NCBI RefSeq assembly: GCF_015523155.1
Contig: NZ_WAKW01000049.1
Location: 1-54,559 of the forward strand
Reading direction: 5' to 3'
Origin: Methanothermococcus sp.
GTDB taxonomy: Archaea > AGJL01 > Methanococci > Methanococcales > Methanococcaceae
Length of the DNA: 54,559 nucleotides
The notes beneath the pieces are model-generated. The model searched no databases. It was not told the origin of the DNA and saw only the letters and a list, made by a program, of their open reading frames with translations. Positions 1 through 8,958 of this stretch are shown piece after piece; position 1 is the first letter of the stretch; every line of letters begins with the position of its first letter. Both the position numbers and the translations under genes were made by a program.

Positions 1-151
1 GTTCTGCAAGTACAACATCATGTCCAGCTTCTGCAAACTCCATGGCAATTCTACTTCCACCATAAGGTGCCTCCCCACCATAATTTTTAGGAAGATTTAA
101 TTGATTTACATACAGGTTTTGGTTTCCTGCACCATATACTGAGATTTTCAT
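1..151 (-). CDS. Hmd paralogue (HmdII/III-like, H2-forming methylene-H4MPT dehydrogenase-related protein), N-terminal part, truncated by window edge
   Basis: Reverse-strand translation from ATG at 151: MKISVYGAGNQNLYVNQLNLPKNYGGEAPYGGSRMAMEFAEAGHDVVLAE; N-terminal dinucleotide-fold pattern recalled from methanogen Hmd paralogues. Confidence 0.75.
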   Translation of the reverse strand, partial: MKISVYGAGNQNLYVNQLNLPKNYGGEAPYGGSRIAMEFAEAGHDVVLAE

Positions 152-336
152 AATATCACCATTATTATTAATGAGGTAATATATAAATAAATCTCCATAT
201 TATATAAAGTTTTAAACCTATGTTTATGTCAGTATAAATTATTATTTTTTTATAAAAATATATTTTTATATAATTATTTAATTAAAATATATATATGTAT
301 AAATGTTATAGGGGATAAAATTTTTAAATTTATATA

Positions 337-410
337 TGGACTGGGCGGGATTTGAACCCGCGGCCTCCGCATAGCCAATGCGGCGATCTCCCAGTCTGAT
401 CTACCAGCCC
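337..410 (-). tRNA. tRNA-Ala(GGC)
   Basis: Reverse complement GGGCTGGTAGATCAGACTGGGAGATCGCCGCATTGGCTATGCGGAGGCCGCGGGTTCAAATCCCGCCCAGTCC folds as cloverleaf; anticodon loop TTGGCTA. Confidence 0.93.
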
Positions 411-483
411 TATTGATAAAAATTCTAAGTTATTACTAATATATAAAATTTTTGGTTTTATAAAATAAAAAAATAAATTAAAT

Positions 484-1536
484 TCATTCCATCATAATTT
501 TTTTGTTTTTATATTCAACAACTACCTTATTATTTATTTTTTTTCCATTTACTTCAATTTCATCCTCTATTTTCCCAATAATATAAGCGGGGATATTGTG
601 GTGATTTGCGATTTCAATGACCTTTTCAGCATCTTCTTTATCAACCACTATACAAAATCCTATGCCCATGTTGAATGTTTTAAACATTTCCTCGTCTGAA
701 ACATTTCCGATTCTCTGTATTTCTTTAAATATTGGAAGAGGCTCTGGAAGATTGTTAATTAAATAAACTACATTTTTATTTAACCTTATTAGCTTCCTAA
801 ATCCTCCTCCTGTGATATGTGCTAACCCTTTAACATCTATTTTTTTAATCATCTCTAAAACTGGTTTAACATAGATTCTTGTTGGAGTAAGAAGCTCCTC
901 TGCAATAGTTTTTCCATGAGATAGTTCATCGTTAATATCCATTTTTCCAATGTCGAAAAATACCTTTCTTGCAAGGGACAAACCGTTGCTGTGTATCCCA
1001 CTACTTCTAAGACCTATAATTACATCTCCTTTTTTTACATCATTTCCAGATATTACCTCATCCTTTTTTACAATGGCAAGCACAGTTCCGGCAATATCTA
1101 TTCCCTTCACCATATCTGGAAGTGTAGCAGTTTCTCCACCGATTAAGTTTATATTGGATTCCTTTAATCCTTTGTTTAATCCTTTACCAATTTGTCTCGC
1201 TATGTCTTCATTTATATCCTCAACTGCCATATAATCCACAAGTGCCACAGGTTCTGCCCCTATACATATAGCATCATTTACATTCATAGCTATCATATCT
1301 ATGGGAACAGTATCAAATTTATTTGCCATTTCTGCAACAATCATTTTACTGCCTACACCGTCGGTGCATAAAACTAAATAATAATCGCCGAATTCTATGG
1401 CTCCTGCATAGTGCCCTTTTAATTCCTCCGCTGGTTTTATGCTGTCAGTTCTTTTAAATGTTATTTGAGATACCAATGCCTTTATTATTTTGTCCTCTTT
1501 GTAGATATCTACTCCTGCGTCTTTGTACGATACCAT
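484..1536 (-). CDS. purM: Phosphoribosylformylglycinamidine cyclo-ligase
   Basis: YKDAGVDI N-terminus, CTDGVGSK, HITGGGF motifs of AIR synthase. Confidence 0.95.
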   Translation of the reverse strand: MVSYKDAGVDIYKEDKIIKALVSQITFKRTDSIKPAEELKGHYAGAIEFGDYYLVLCTDGVGSKMIVAEMANKFDTVPIDMIAMNVNDAICIGAEPVALVDYMAVEDINEDIARQIGKGLNKGLKESNINLIGGETATLPDMVKGIDIAGTVLAIVKKDEVISGNDVKKGDVIIGLRSSGIHSNGLSLARKVFFDIGKMDINDELSHGKTIAEELLTPTRIYVKPVLEMIKKIDVKGLAHITGGGFRKLIRLNKNVVYLINNLPEPLPIFKEIQRIGNVSDEEMFKTFNMGIGFCIVVDKEDAEKVIEIANHHNIPAYIIGKIEDEIEVNGKKINNKVVVEYKNKKIMME

Positions 1537-1571
1537 TTTTTCACCATAACTAATTAATTTTATTATTATTT

Positions 1572-2465
1572 TTAATTTTTTATTTTTAATTTTTTATTTT
1601 TTAACAGTATATTATCCCCCACCTCAACTCCGACCATTTCGGCGATAGGGAGACATTTTGCTTTAAATATATAATATATTGGCTGTTCGATGTCATATTC
1701 AGTTAAACTTTCGAAGTTGCCCATGCCTTTTGCTATAATTATGTCCGCTTCTCTAAATTCTTTCAAGAATTCCTCTGATGATTCTTCTAATCTAACACCT
1801 ATGGCGTCATTTCCGCTTGTAATTACTTTTGCAATCTTATCAATTCCTGCAATTCTTGCATCATCAAGTGTGGCATCATTTAGTATAGGGGCCCCTTTAA
1901 CAGAAACTACAACATCGCAGTAGTTTTTTAACTCTTCAATTAGTATTTTATCAAATACCACTTCACCGGCATTATCGCAGATATACAATATTTTATTTGC
2001 ATCTTTTAAATCATTCAATAACTCTTTACTATGGTCTATTTTTAGTTTCCCACTTAGTGTTTCTTCTATTTTTTTATTAATATCTATATCTGTGCTATAT
2101 GGTCCAAAATCTATAACATTGCCTGCTATGGTTAATTTAACTTTACATATTATCCTGTTTAATGGATTATAGTCATTACATAGTTTTAACTCATCTTTCA
2201 ATTTTTCCAAATAATTTAATGCTATTTCGTTTGCAGTATCTTTTAATCTTTTATAAGGGTCAGGATTTCCGCTTATTTTTTTTAGATATCTATGAACAGT
2301 AGTTCCCATCCATGCTGCAACTGCATCTTCTCCATAAATTTTCTCTATAACTCCCAAACAGGCTTTTATTAGATTAAACTGTTCTTTCTCATTGTTTGAT
2401 ATTTCTTTTGAGGCATCTACGACCTGTCTTACAATACATGTTGCACATTCTGGTTTAATCTTCAA
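1572..2465 (-). CDS. DUF89 / ARMT1-like damage-control phosphatase family protein
   Basis: MKIKPECATCIVRQ N-terminus, CDNAGEVVFD and IIAKGMGNFESL motifs typical of archaeal DUF89. Confidence 0.85.
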   Translation of the reverse strand: MKIKPECATCIVRQVVDASKEISNNEKEQFNLIKACLGVIEKIYGEDAVAAWMGTTVHRYLKKISGNPDPYKRLKDTANEIALNYLEKLKDELKLCNDYNPLNRIICKVKLTIAGNVIDFGPYSTDIDINKKIEETLSGKLKIDHSKELLNDLKDANKILYICDNAGEVVFDKILIEELKNYCDVVVSVKGAPILNDATLDDARIAGIDKIAKVITSGNDAIGVRLEESSEEFLKEFREADIIIAKGMGNFESLTEYDIEQPIYYIFKAKCLPIAEMVGVEVGDNILLKNKKLKIKN

Positions 2466-2516
2466 GAAATCACCTTTTTATATTTATTACTTTTCTATAA
2501 TGTAATTATATATAAC

Positions 2517-2888
2517 CTATTTAAATAGTATCAATGAAATCAGCTTCCCAAGATAAACCATGCCAATACATCCAAAAACATTTAAAAGTATATTTATTAT
2601 AAATTTTAAGATATATCCTTCGTCCAGTAGTGAAAAGGTTTCATAACTAAATGTTGAAAATGTAGTTAATGCCCCACAAAATCCAGTAATGATTAAAAGC
2701 CGGCATTCTGGTGAAATGTCCAATGTTAATGAAGAATACATAATAAAACCAATTATAAAACTCCCTATTAAATTAACAATGAGCGTACCTGTGGGTAATC
2801 CAAATTTAACTGGAATAATACCACTTATTATATATCGTAATATTGCTCCAATAAATCCTCCAACACCTATTATTAAGAGTTCTCTCAC
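2517..2888 (-). CDS. crcB: Fluoride ion transporter CrcB/Fluc
   Basis: GGFIGAILRY, GTLIVNLIGSFIIGF, GFCGALTTFSTFSYE signatures. Confidence 0.95.
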   Translation of the reverse strand: MRELLIIGVGGFIGAILRYIISGIIPVKFGLPTGTLIVNLIGSFIIGFIMYSSLTLDISPECRLLIITGFCGALTTFSTFSYETFSLLDEGYILKFIINILLNVFGCIGMVYLGKLISLILFK

Positions 2889-2968
2889 ATTTTCACCAAT
2901 AAATATTTATATACCATGAGGACAATGTATAACAAGGATGTAAAATAAATATATATTACCTATGATAA

Positions 2969-3043
2969 GGGCCCGTAGTTTAGCCTGGATAGAATACGGG
3001 GCTTCGGACCCCGTGATCGAGGGTTCAAATCCCTCCGGGCTCG
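2969..3043 (+). tRNA. tRNA-Arg(TCG)
   Basis: GGGCCCGTAGTTTAGCC...CGGGGCTTCGGACCCCG...GGTTCAAATCCCTCCGGGCTCG; anticodon loop CTTCGGA. Confidence 0.93.
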
Positions 3044-3114
3044 TATTTTTATAATACATTTTTATAACTTATTTTAGGTTCCAACCGAAGCGAGGTTGGG
3101 CTTTTATAAAATAA

Positions 3115-3669
3115 TTAATTATCATTTTCCATAGCCATTTTTAATATTTTTTCTAAATTATTTAAATAGGTAGCATAATCTCCCTCATTAATAACAACAT
3201 AATCAGCCAAAGATATTACCCTTCCAATGGAAAACTCCAATTCTCTTAAATCCCTTTCAACAAATTTAGCCCATTCTGATGCATCATCTTCTCTTTTTCT
3301 TGATTTTAACCTGTTAAATCGGGTTTTCGGTGAAGAATGTATTGCAATAATTGTTAATGGATGGAATTTTCTAAAATATTTAACCTCATACATACTTCGT
3401 ATGCCCTCTATGATAACTATTTCTTCGTTATTATAATTTTCCTCTATATATTGAAGACATGGAACTGCTACTGCCTCGTTTCCATATTTTTTCCTTAATT
3501 CTACTGCTGTATTTCCTACATTTTCGGGATTTAATTCCAATCCCTTTTTCATAGTTTCATGACGAACTACGTCCCCCATAGAAATTACTGGTATATTGTA
3601 TTTTCTTGCTATTTCTATTATTGCACTTTTTCCAGAACCTGGCATTCCTGTAATACCTATCAATTTCAT
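3115..3669 (-). CDS. Archaeal UPF0200-type P-loop nucleotide kinase-like protein (dephospho-CoA-kinase-like fold)
   Basis: [15 protein letters not shown] Walker [12 protein letters not shown]; typical UPF0200 length and sequence. Confidence 0.8.
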   Translation of the reverse strand: MKLIGITGMPGSGKSAIIEIARKYNIPVISMGDVVRHETMKKGLELNPENVGNTAVELRKKYGNEAVAVPCLQYIEENYNNEEIVIIEGIRSMYEVKYFRKFHPLTIIAIHSSPKTRFNRLKSRKREDDASEWAKFVERDLRELEFSIGRVISLADYVVINEGDYATYLNNLEKILKMAMENDN

Positions 3670-3677
3670 AATATCCC

Positions 3678-3872
3678 TTAATTTACAGTTTTTAATGCAT
3701 TCATTGTGGCATCAGATGTTTTATTTATAATTTCTATGTTTGTATTTTTAACATTTATTGCAGATTTTAGCATATAATACCCAAGCAATGCTGCTGCGGT
3801 TATGCCTGCAAACATGAGAATAGAAAATTCTAAGCTAATCTGCCCTCTACAAGAGCATATTTTTTTTATCAT
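3678..3872 (-). CDS. Class III signal-peptide (QxSxExxxL) type IV pilin-like small protein
   Basis: [35 protein letters not shown]: class III prepilin cleavage motif followed by a hydrophobic segment. Confidence 0.85.
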   Translation of the reverse strand: MIKKICSCRGQISLEFSILMFAGITAAALLGYYMLKSAINVKNTNIEIINKTSDATMNALKTVN

Positions 3873-3961
3873 AAAACCACCAAAGTTATGATAAAGTATA
3901 TTTTAATTAAATATGATATATGTTATTCTTTTTATATAAATAATTTAATTTTGGTGATATC

Positions 3962-6475
3962 TTGATTATAATAAGAAAACTAAAAAAGAAAAAACAAAAA
4001 CAAGAGCTCGAAATAATTGACCTTATATATAACATAAAATATTACGGCACTTTAAGAGGGACGAACACTAAATTAAGTATATATAAATGTAAGGAGGAAA
4101 AAGATGGGAACATAAAACCAATTCAGCCTTCAAAAGTGATGAATGTCCTAAAAACTAGTAAAAAGGTTTATTTAAATAATGACGAAGAATCATTAAAATT
4201 AGAAGATTTTTTAAAACAGAATAATATCAAATATGATTACATAGAGCTCTGCCCATTCTGTCTAATAAAAGGGAGATACAACGAAATAGATAAAAGCAAC
4301 AGATACAGATTTTATAACCAATATATATGTTTTGACTGTGCAGTAGAGGAAGTTAAACATGAAGTGAATATTAACGAGGAATTTATAGAAAAACTTTTAC
4401 GAAGATTTAAAGATGTAAATAAAGTAATAGATTTATTTGTTATGAAAAATCCCCTGGATAACCCTGATTTAACAAAATATGATGTTTTAACGGGTAGTGA
4501 AGAGGATAAAATAGAAAACTATAAAATAGACCAGTTGAATATTCCCTATGAATTAAAAGAAATTATAAAAAACAGAGGCATAAAGGAGCTCCTACCAGTT
4601 CAAACACTTGCCGTTAAAGGAGGCTTATTGGATGGAAAGGATTTGATAATTACCTCTGCAACATCCTCTGGAAAAACCCTTATTGGGGAATTGGCAGGTA
4701 TAAAAAATTTAAAGGAAGGTAGGGGGAAATTATTATTTTTGGTTCCGCTTGTAGCATTGGCAAATCAGAAATATATTGAATTTAAAGAACGTTATGAAAA
4801 AATGGGGCTAACTGTTAGTTTAAGAGTAGGTATGGGGAGATTGTCAGAGGATAAATCAGAATTCATAAACACGGATATAAATGCCGATATTGTTGTTGGA
4901 ACCTATGAGGGTATTGATTTTTTGGTTAGGTCTGGAAAATTAAGGGAGGTAGGAACTGTTGTAATTGATGAAGTTCATTCATTGAATATGGAAGAGAGGG
5001 GAGCTCGCCTTGACGGACTTATAAGCAGGTTGAGGTATTTAAAAAACATCTTAAAAAGTAATATCCAAATGATATATTTGTCCGCCACGGTGGGAAATCC
5101 AGAGGAGCTCGCAAAGAATCTCAATGCAAATGTGGTTATATATAATGGAAGACCTGTTCCCCTTGAAAGACATATTATTTTTGCTAAAAACGATTATAAT
5201 AAATTAAATTTAATAAAAGAAATCGTTAAAAAAGAGTTTAACACAAAATCAAAATATGGATTTAGAGGTCAGAGCTTAATATTTACCTATTCAAGAAAAA
5301 GGGCGGAATATATTTCGAATTTCTTAAATACAAAGGGAATAAAATCGGATTACTACCATGGGGGTATGGAGTATAAAAGAAGGAGAATGGTGGAGGATAA
5401 TTTTTTAAATCAAAAAATTATGTGCGTAGTTACAACAGCAGCACTTGCAGCAGGTGTGGATTTTCCAGCATCCACAGTAGTTCTTGAAAGTTTAGCCATG
5501 GGCGGAGATTGGCTTAATCCATCAGAATTCCAGCAAATGTGCGGTAGAGCAGGTAGAAAAGGCATGCATGATAGGGGAAAGGTCTATATGCTTGTGGAAA
5601 TTGGTAAAAAATACCATGCTAAAATGGGAAACACCGAGGACGAAGTGGCATTTAAACTACTGAGCTCAGAAGCTGAGGATGTTGTGGTGGAATATACTGA
5701 GGATGAAGAACTGGAACAGATACTTGCCAGTGTGGGCTCTATTGAAAGATATTTAAAATCGTTTAATAGCAATACATCAGTTAATAAAAATGAATTAAAT
5801 AAGGTTCCATTAATGGGGAGAAATCACGATTTAGATTATATTATTGGTAAATTAAACGACTATCATATGATAAAATCCTATAACAACAAAATAGACATTA
5901 CAAAATATGGCTATACTACGGCAATATCATTCTTATATCCTAAGGATGCCGAGCTCATTCGAACTAATTTAAATAAACCAATTATGGATTTAACTGCTCT
6001 AATAAACCCCTTTGAGAATTTATACGTCCCAAATAATATAAAAAATAAGATTTCAAAAATAATTCATACCAATATTCCAACAAGGTTTATAGATGCCTTT
6101 GAGATTGTAAAGGAAAATATTTCAAAAATAACCGATAGGGATTTAAGAGATAGGATTCTACCGTGGATGATAGAATTTGAAGGTATGATTGAAGAGGATA
6201 TAATAAAATATTTCTCAAAATATATATTAAATCTAAGGATAAACAAAAAAACTCCATCGCAGATTTCAAAGATTATCTATGAAAATTTCAATCTACAAAC
6301 CTATTCGGGGGATATATATTCATACCTTGAAAATACAATAAAAATTCTGGATGCAGTTGAAAGGATAGGAACTATTTATAACAAAAATATATCAAACGAA
6401 GCAAGAGAGTTTAAAGAGAATATTTCGAATCCTTATAGACATAAATATATACATAAAAATGAAAAAATAAAATAA
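3962..6475 (+). CDS. Ski2-like DEAD/DEAH-box helicase with N-terminal zinc-ribbon-like Cys motifs
   Basis: TSATSSGKTLIGE (Walker A), DEVHSL (box II), YLSATVGNP, QMCGRAGRKG; N-terminal CPFC...CFDC. Initiation apparently at TTG. Confidence 0.9.
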   Translation: MIIIRKLKKKKQKQELEIIDLIYNIKYYGTLRGTNTKLSIYKCKEEKDGNIKPIQPSKVMNVLKTSKKVYLNNDEESLKLEDFLKQNNIKYDYIELCPFCLIKGRYNEIDKSNRYRFYNQYICFDCAVEEVKHEVNINEEFIEKLLRRFKDVNKVIDLFVMKNPLDNPDLTKYDVLTGSEEDKIENYKIDQLNIPYELKEIIKNRGIKELLPVQTLAVKGGLLDGKDLIITSATSSGKTLIGELAGIKNLKEGRGKLLFLVPLVALANQKYIEFKERYEKMGLTVSLRVGMGRLSEDKSEFINTDINADIVVGTYEGIDFLVRSGKLREVGTVVIDEVHSLNMEERGARLDGLISRLRYLKNILKSNIQMIYLSATVGNPEELAKNLNANVVIYNGRPVPLERHIIFAKNDYNKLNLIKEIVKKEFNTKSKYGFRGQSLIFTYSRKRAEYISNFLNTKGIKSDYYHGGMEYKRRRMVEDNFLNQKIMCVVTTAALAAGVDFPASTVVLESLAMGGDWLNPSEFQQMCGRAGRKGMHDRGKVYMLVEIGKKYHAKMGNTEDEVAFKLLSSEAEDVVVEYTEDEELEQILASVGSIERYLKSFNSNTSVNKNELNKVPLMGRNHDLDYIIGKLNDYHMIKSYNNKIDITKYGYTTAISFLYPKDAELIRTNLNKPIMDLTALINPFENLYVPNNIKNKISKIIHTNIPTRFIDAFEIVKENISKITDRDLRDRILPWMIEFEGMIEEDIIKYFSKYILNLRINKKTPSQISKIIYENFNLQTYSGDIYSYLENTIKILDAVERIGTIYNKNISNEAREFKENISNPYRHKYIHKNEKIK

Positions 6476-6611
6476 AAATTAAACACCACATAATATGCAT
6501 TTTTATGTAATGTGAATTATCTTCTCTCTTATGAACGGGGTTAAACGAAACCTTTCGGTAATTTGAAAATTTAACGCTCACTTACTTCGTAAGCGAAATG
6601 AAGGAATTATA

Positions 6612-6645
6612 ACGGTAGAGGACTTCTTACCAAAATAAGTTAAAA
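6612..6645 (-). mobile_element. Possible decayed IS200/IS605-type right-end (omega-RNA scaffold) relic
   Basis: Reverse complement TTTTAACTTATTTTGGTAAGAAGTCCTCTACCG shares the TTTAACT...GG.(G)AGAAGTC block with 16706-16757 and 32206-32259. Confidence 0.35.
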
Positions 6646-6738
6646 TAGATATTTGAAGTATGCAATAAATTACTTTATTTCATTTTTTAGTATTTTTATA
6701 ATTAAATTTATAAATATACTTACTTAAAATAAAAAAAA

Positions 6739-6811
6739 TGCGCCAGTCGGGATTTGAACCCGAGTTACTGGCTTGGAAGGCCAGAGTGATACCAGGCTAC
6801 ACCACTGGCGC
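6739..6811 (-). tRNA. tRNA-Gly(TCC)
   Basis: Reverse complement GCGCCAGTGGTGTAGCCTGGTATCACTCTGGCCTTCCAAGCCAGTAACTCGGGTTCAAATCCCGACTGGCGC(A); anticodon loop CTTCCAA. Confidence 0.93.
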
Positions 6812-6822
6812 ACATATGATAT

Positions 6823-6847
6823 TTGTAAGAATGCGGCCTCCGGGATT
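6823..6847. repeat. Direct repeat copy 1: partial duplicate of tRNA-Gly(GCC) 3' end
   Basis: ttgtaagaatgcggcctccgggatt, identical to 6923-6947. Confidence 0.9.
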
Positions 6848-6922
6848 CAAACGCAACTTTTAGAAAAAGTTGCATCAAAAATCCAACCTCGCTTCGCTCG
6901 TTTTGGAACCTAAGACCATAAG

Positions 6923-6947
6923 TTGTAAGAATGCGGCCTCCGGGATT
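6923..6947. repeat. Direct repeat copy 2: 3' end of functional tRNA-Gly(GCC)
   Basis: ttgtaagaatgcggcctccgggatt, identical to 6823-6847, offset exactly 100 bp. Confidence 0.9.
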
Positions 6948-7004
6948 TGAACCCGGGTATCGGCCGTGGCAGGGCCGTATGATACCAGGCTACATCAAGG
7001 CCGC
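6932..7004 (-). tRNA. tRNA-Gly(GCC)
   Basis: Reverse complement GCGGCCTTGATGTAGCCTGGTATCATACGGCCCTGCCACGGCCGATACCCGGGTTCAAATCCCGGAGGCCGC(A); anticodon loop CTGCCAC. Confidence 0.93.
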
Positions 7005-7043
7005 TTTTTCATTATACGAGCAAACTATACAAAGGGAGTTATA

Positions 7044-7060
7044 CTATATAAATATTTCGG
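7044..7060 (-). promoter_or_regulatory. Archaeal BRE/TATA promoter of tRNA-Gly(GCC)
   Basis: Minus strand CCGAAATATTTATATAG about 40 nt upstream of the tRNA 5' end. Confidence 0.6.
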
Positions 7061-7092
7061 TTGTGATATATTTTGCACATATATAAATATAA

Positions 7093-7884
7093 TTAATATT
7101 TAATATTTAAATCATATATCCATTTAATATTTCCCTTCAAAACACATCTTGCCACAGATATAAAATCAGCGTATTTCAACATTTCCTCTGCATCTTTGAT
7201 TGAATTTATGGAATTATTCCCAATGATAATTTTATCTTCAAAATTATATGTTATTTCTTTTAAATAATCTAAATCAGGATAATTTTTACCTGGATTGAAG
7301 CAATCAACATGTAATCCATTAAAATAATGCCTTACATTATTTAAATTATCAATTAATTCCTCAACAGGTATAAAGTTTGCCCTTATCTTTAAAAAAACAG
7401 GAATATTTAAGTTTAAATCGTTTATTTTTTCTAAAAAATTTTTTAGAATAATATTATTTTCTTTTTTTAGGAGATTTTGTCCAATGCCTAATTCTGTAAT
7501 TTCCGGCTGTCGGCAATGGCAGTTTAATTCGATTATATCGGCGTATTTTCCAATAGTTTTTATATTACTTATAGATTTTTCAATGTCTTTGAATCTAATA
7601 TTTACAGAAACCAATGCGTTGCTTTTTTTTGCCTCATTTATTTCCTTTTTTATTAAATCATCGAATTTATCTAAATTGTATATGAATTCTTTCCTTCCCC
7701 TTTTTACAATTTTTTCACTGGCAATTTGAGTGGCTTCGTCTAAATCATAGGCACCAATACTAACAATACCAAACAAATTTTTATATTTTTTGCAGAAACT
7801 TCCATCTGTAATCCCGGCCATTGGTGCAAGGGTAACTTTTTTATTTTCACATAATTTTAGTATGTTGTGATTATTAGGGGACAT
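7093..7884 (-). CDS. Archaeal NifR3/dihydrouridine-synthase-related TIM-barrel protein
   Basis: VTLAPMAGITDGSF N-terminus; IELNCHCRQPEITELGIGQNLL; FISVARCVL. Confidence 0.75.
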   Translation of the reverse strand: MSPNNHNILKLCENKKVTLAPMAGITDGSFCKKYKNLFGIVSIGAYDLDEATQIASEKIVKRGRKEFIYNLDKFDDLIKKEINEAKKSNALVSVNIRFKDIEKSISNIKTIGKYADIIELNCHCRQPEITELGIGQNLLKKENNIILKNFLEKINDLNLNIPVFLKIRANFIPVEELIDNLNNVRHYFNGLHVDCFNPGKNYPDLDYLKEITYNFEDKIIIGNNSINSIKDAEEMLKYADFISVARCVLKGNIKWIYDLNIKY

Positions 7885-7954
7885 GTTATCAATTTTTTAT
7901 TATTATTATTTCGATTATTCTAATTATTACTTTGTTAATAAAATGCCTTTTTCC

Positions 7955-8773
7955 TTAAATTGGACATAAGAAATTTCTTGCAGATTTTTTCTTTATATCA
8001 TAGTTTTCATGGTTCAATGTGCATACTTGATATTCTGTTTTTCCATCCCTTATAAGTTCTAATCCAATATCTGCCATATTTGAAGCATATTCTGCTGTTT
8101 TTCCAATTCCAATACCTGCTTTTAATTCAACTCCTGTGGATTTTTTTATATCGTTAAATATATTTATAAAATCACCTTCGCTCATTCCATTGCATGGACA
8201 CATGAAATTATCCCCTCCAATAAAAAAACACATTGCACCATATTTTTTAAGTTCCCGCATGAGTTTTAAATGAACTTCCTTAACATTTATATAAGTGTCA
8301 TAGGCATTTTCTAAATCCGTCAATGTTTTTGTAATATTATTTATATCAACATGAGCTAATTGGACATAGCCATTATCAAAGACAAAATCATTTGCAACAT
8401 CTAATATTTCCTTTCTATATTCATCTTGGGCACTTCCATGCTCTTGAATCTTTTTCGTTGCAAGTTTTTGGGCTTCGTATGGTGTTTTCGCAGATGCCAC
8501 AGCCATACTTACTGTGAAGGGGTATCTGTTTTTAATACTGTTTTGAATTCTTTCATGAGTGGTTATATCTATACCATTTGTAATCGCTATAAGATTATCA
8601 AATCTAGTATAAAATACAAGACCTTTATGAGCTCCGAATTGTAGGTTCAAATCGCAGTAAAGTCTTGACTGCAAAGCTTGTAAATCACTTTCTCTTCGTG
8701 GATTTGGAGTAACTGTCCATGGTCCGTAATTATCAATCTGTATAACTGTAATTTGAATCATAACTATCATCAT
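7955..8773 (-). CDS. arfA: GTP cyclohydrolase III (archaeal, ArfA type); true start probably at the internal Met of MIQITVIQ
   Basis: [52 protein letters not shown]. Confidence 0.93.
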   Translation of the reverse strand: MMIVMIQITVIQIDNYGPWTVTPNPRRESDLQALQSRLYCDLNLQFGAHKGLVFYTRFDNLIAITNGIDITTHERIQNSIKNRYPFTVSMAVASAKTPYEAQKLATKKIQEHGSAQDEYRKEILDVANDFVFDNGYVQLAHVDINNITKTLTDLENAYDTYINVKEVHLKLMRELKKYGAMCFFIGGDNFMCPCNGMSEGDFINIFNDIKKSTGVELKAGIGIGKTAEYASNMADIGLELIRDGKTEYQVCTLNHENYDIKKKSARNFLCPI

Positions 8774-8958
8774 CTTTTATTATATTTTATAATCTTTTCT
8801 TTATTTTGAATATGTTTTAAACATTTCACATTAATAAATTTATTTTTTAATTTTTTTAATTTATGATTTAAATATTTTTATTATCCTAATTCGTTTTTAT
8901 ATATTCTCCTCATAAAGCATATATTTTTATAGAAATATATATTATTTATAAAAATTTA

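Noticed and set aside
950-1234. Plus-strand ORF opposite purM
   Set aside because: Antisense to a confidently identified gene, hydrophobic low-complexity translation, no family resemblance; typical shadow ORF of AT-rich coding DNA.
6575-6605. Repeated short stems such as CTTACTTCGTAAG considered as a CRISPR repeat
   Set aside because: No regular spacing or multiple identical repeats; consistent with isolated hairpins or terminators.
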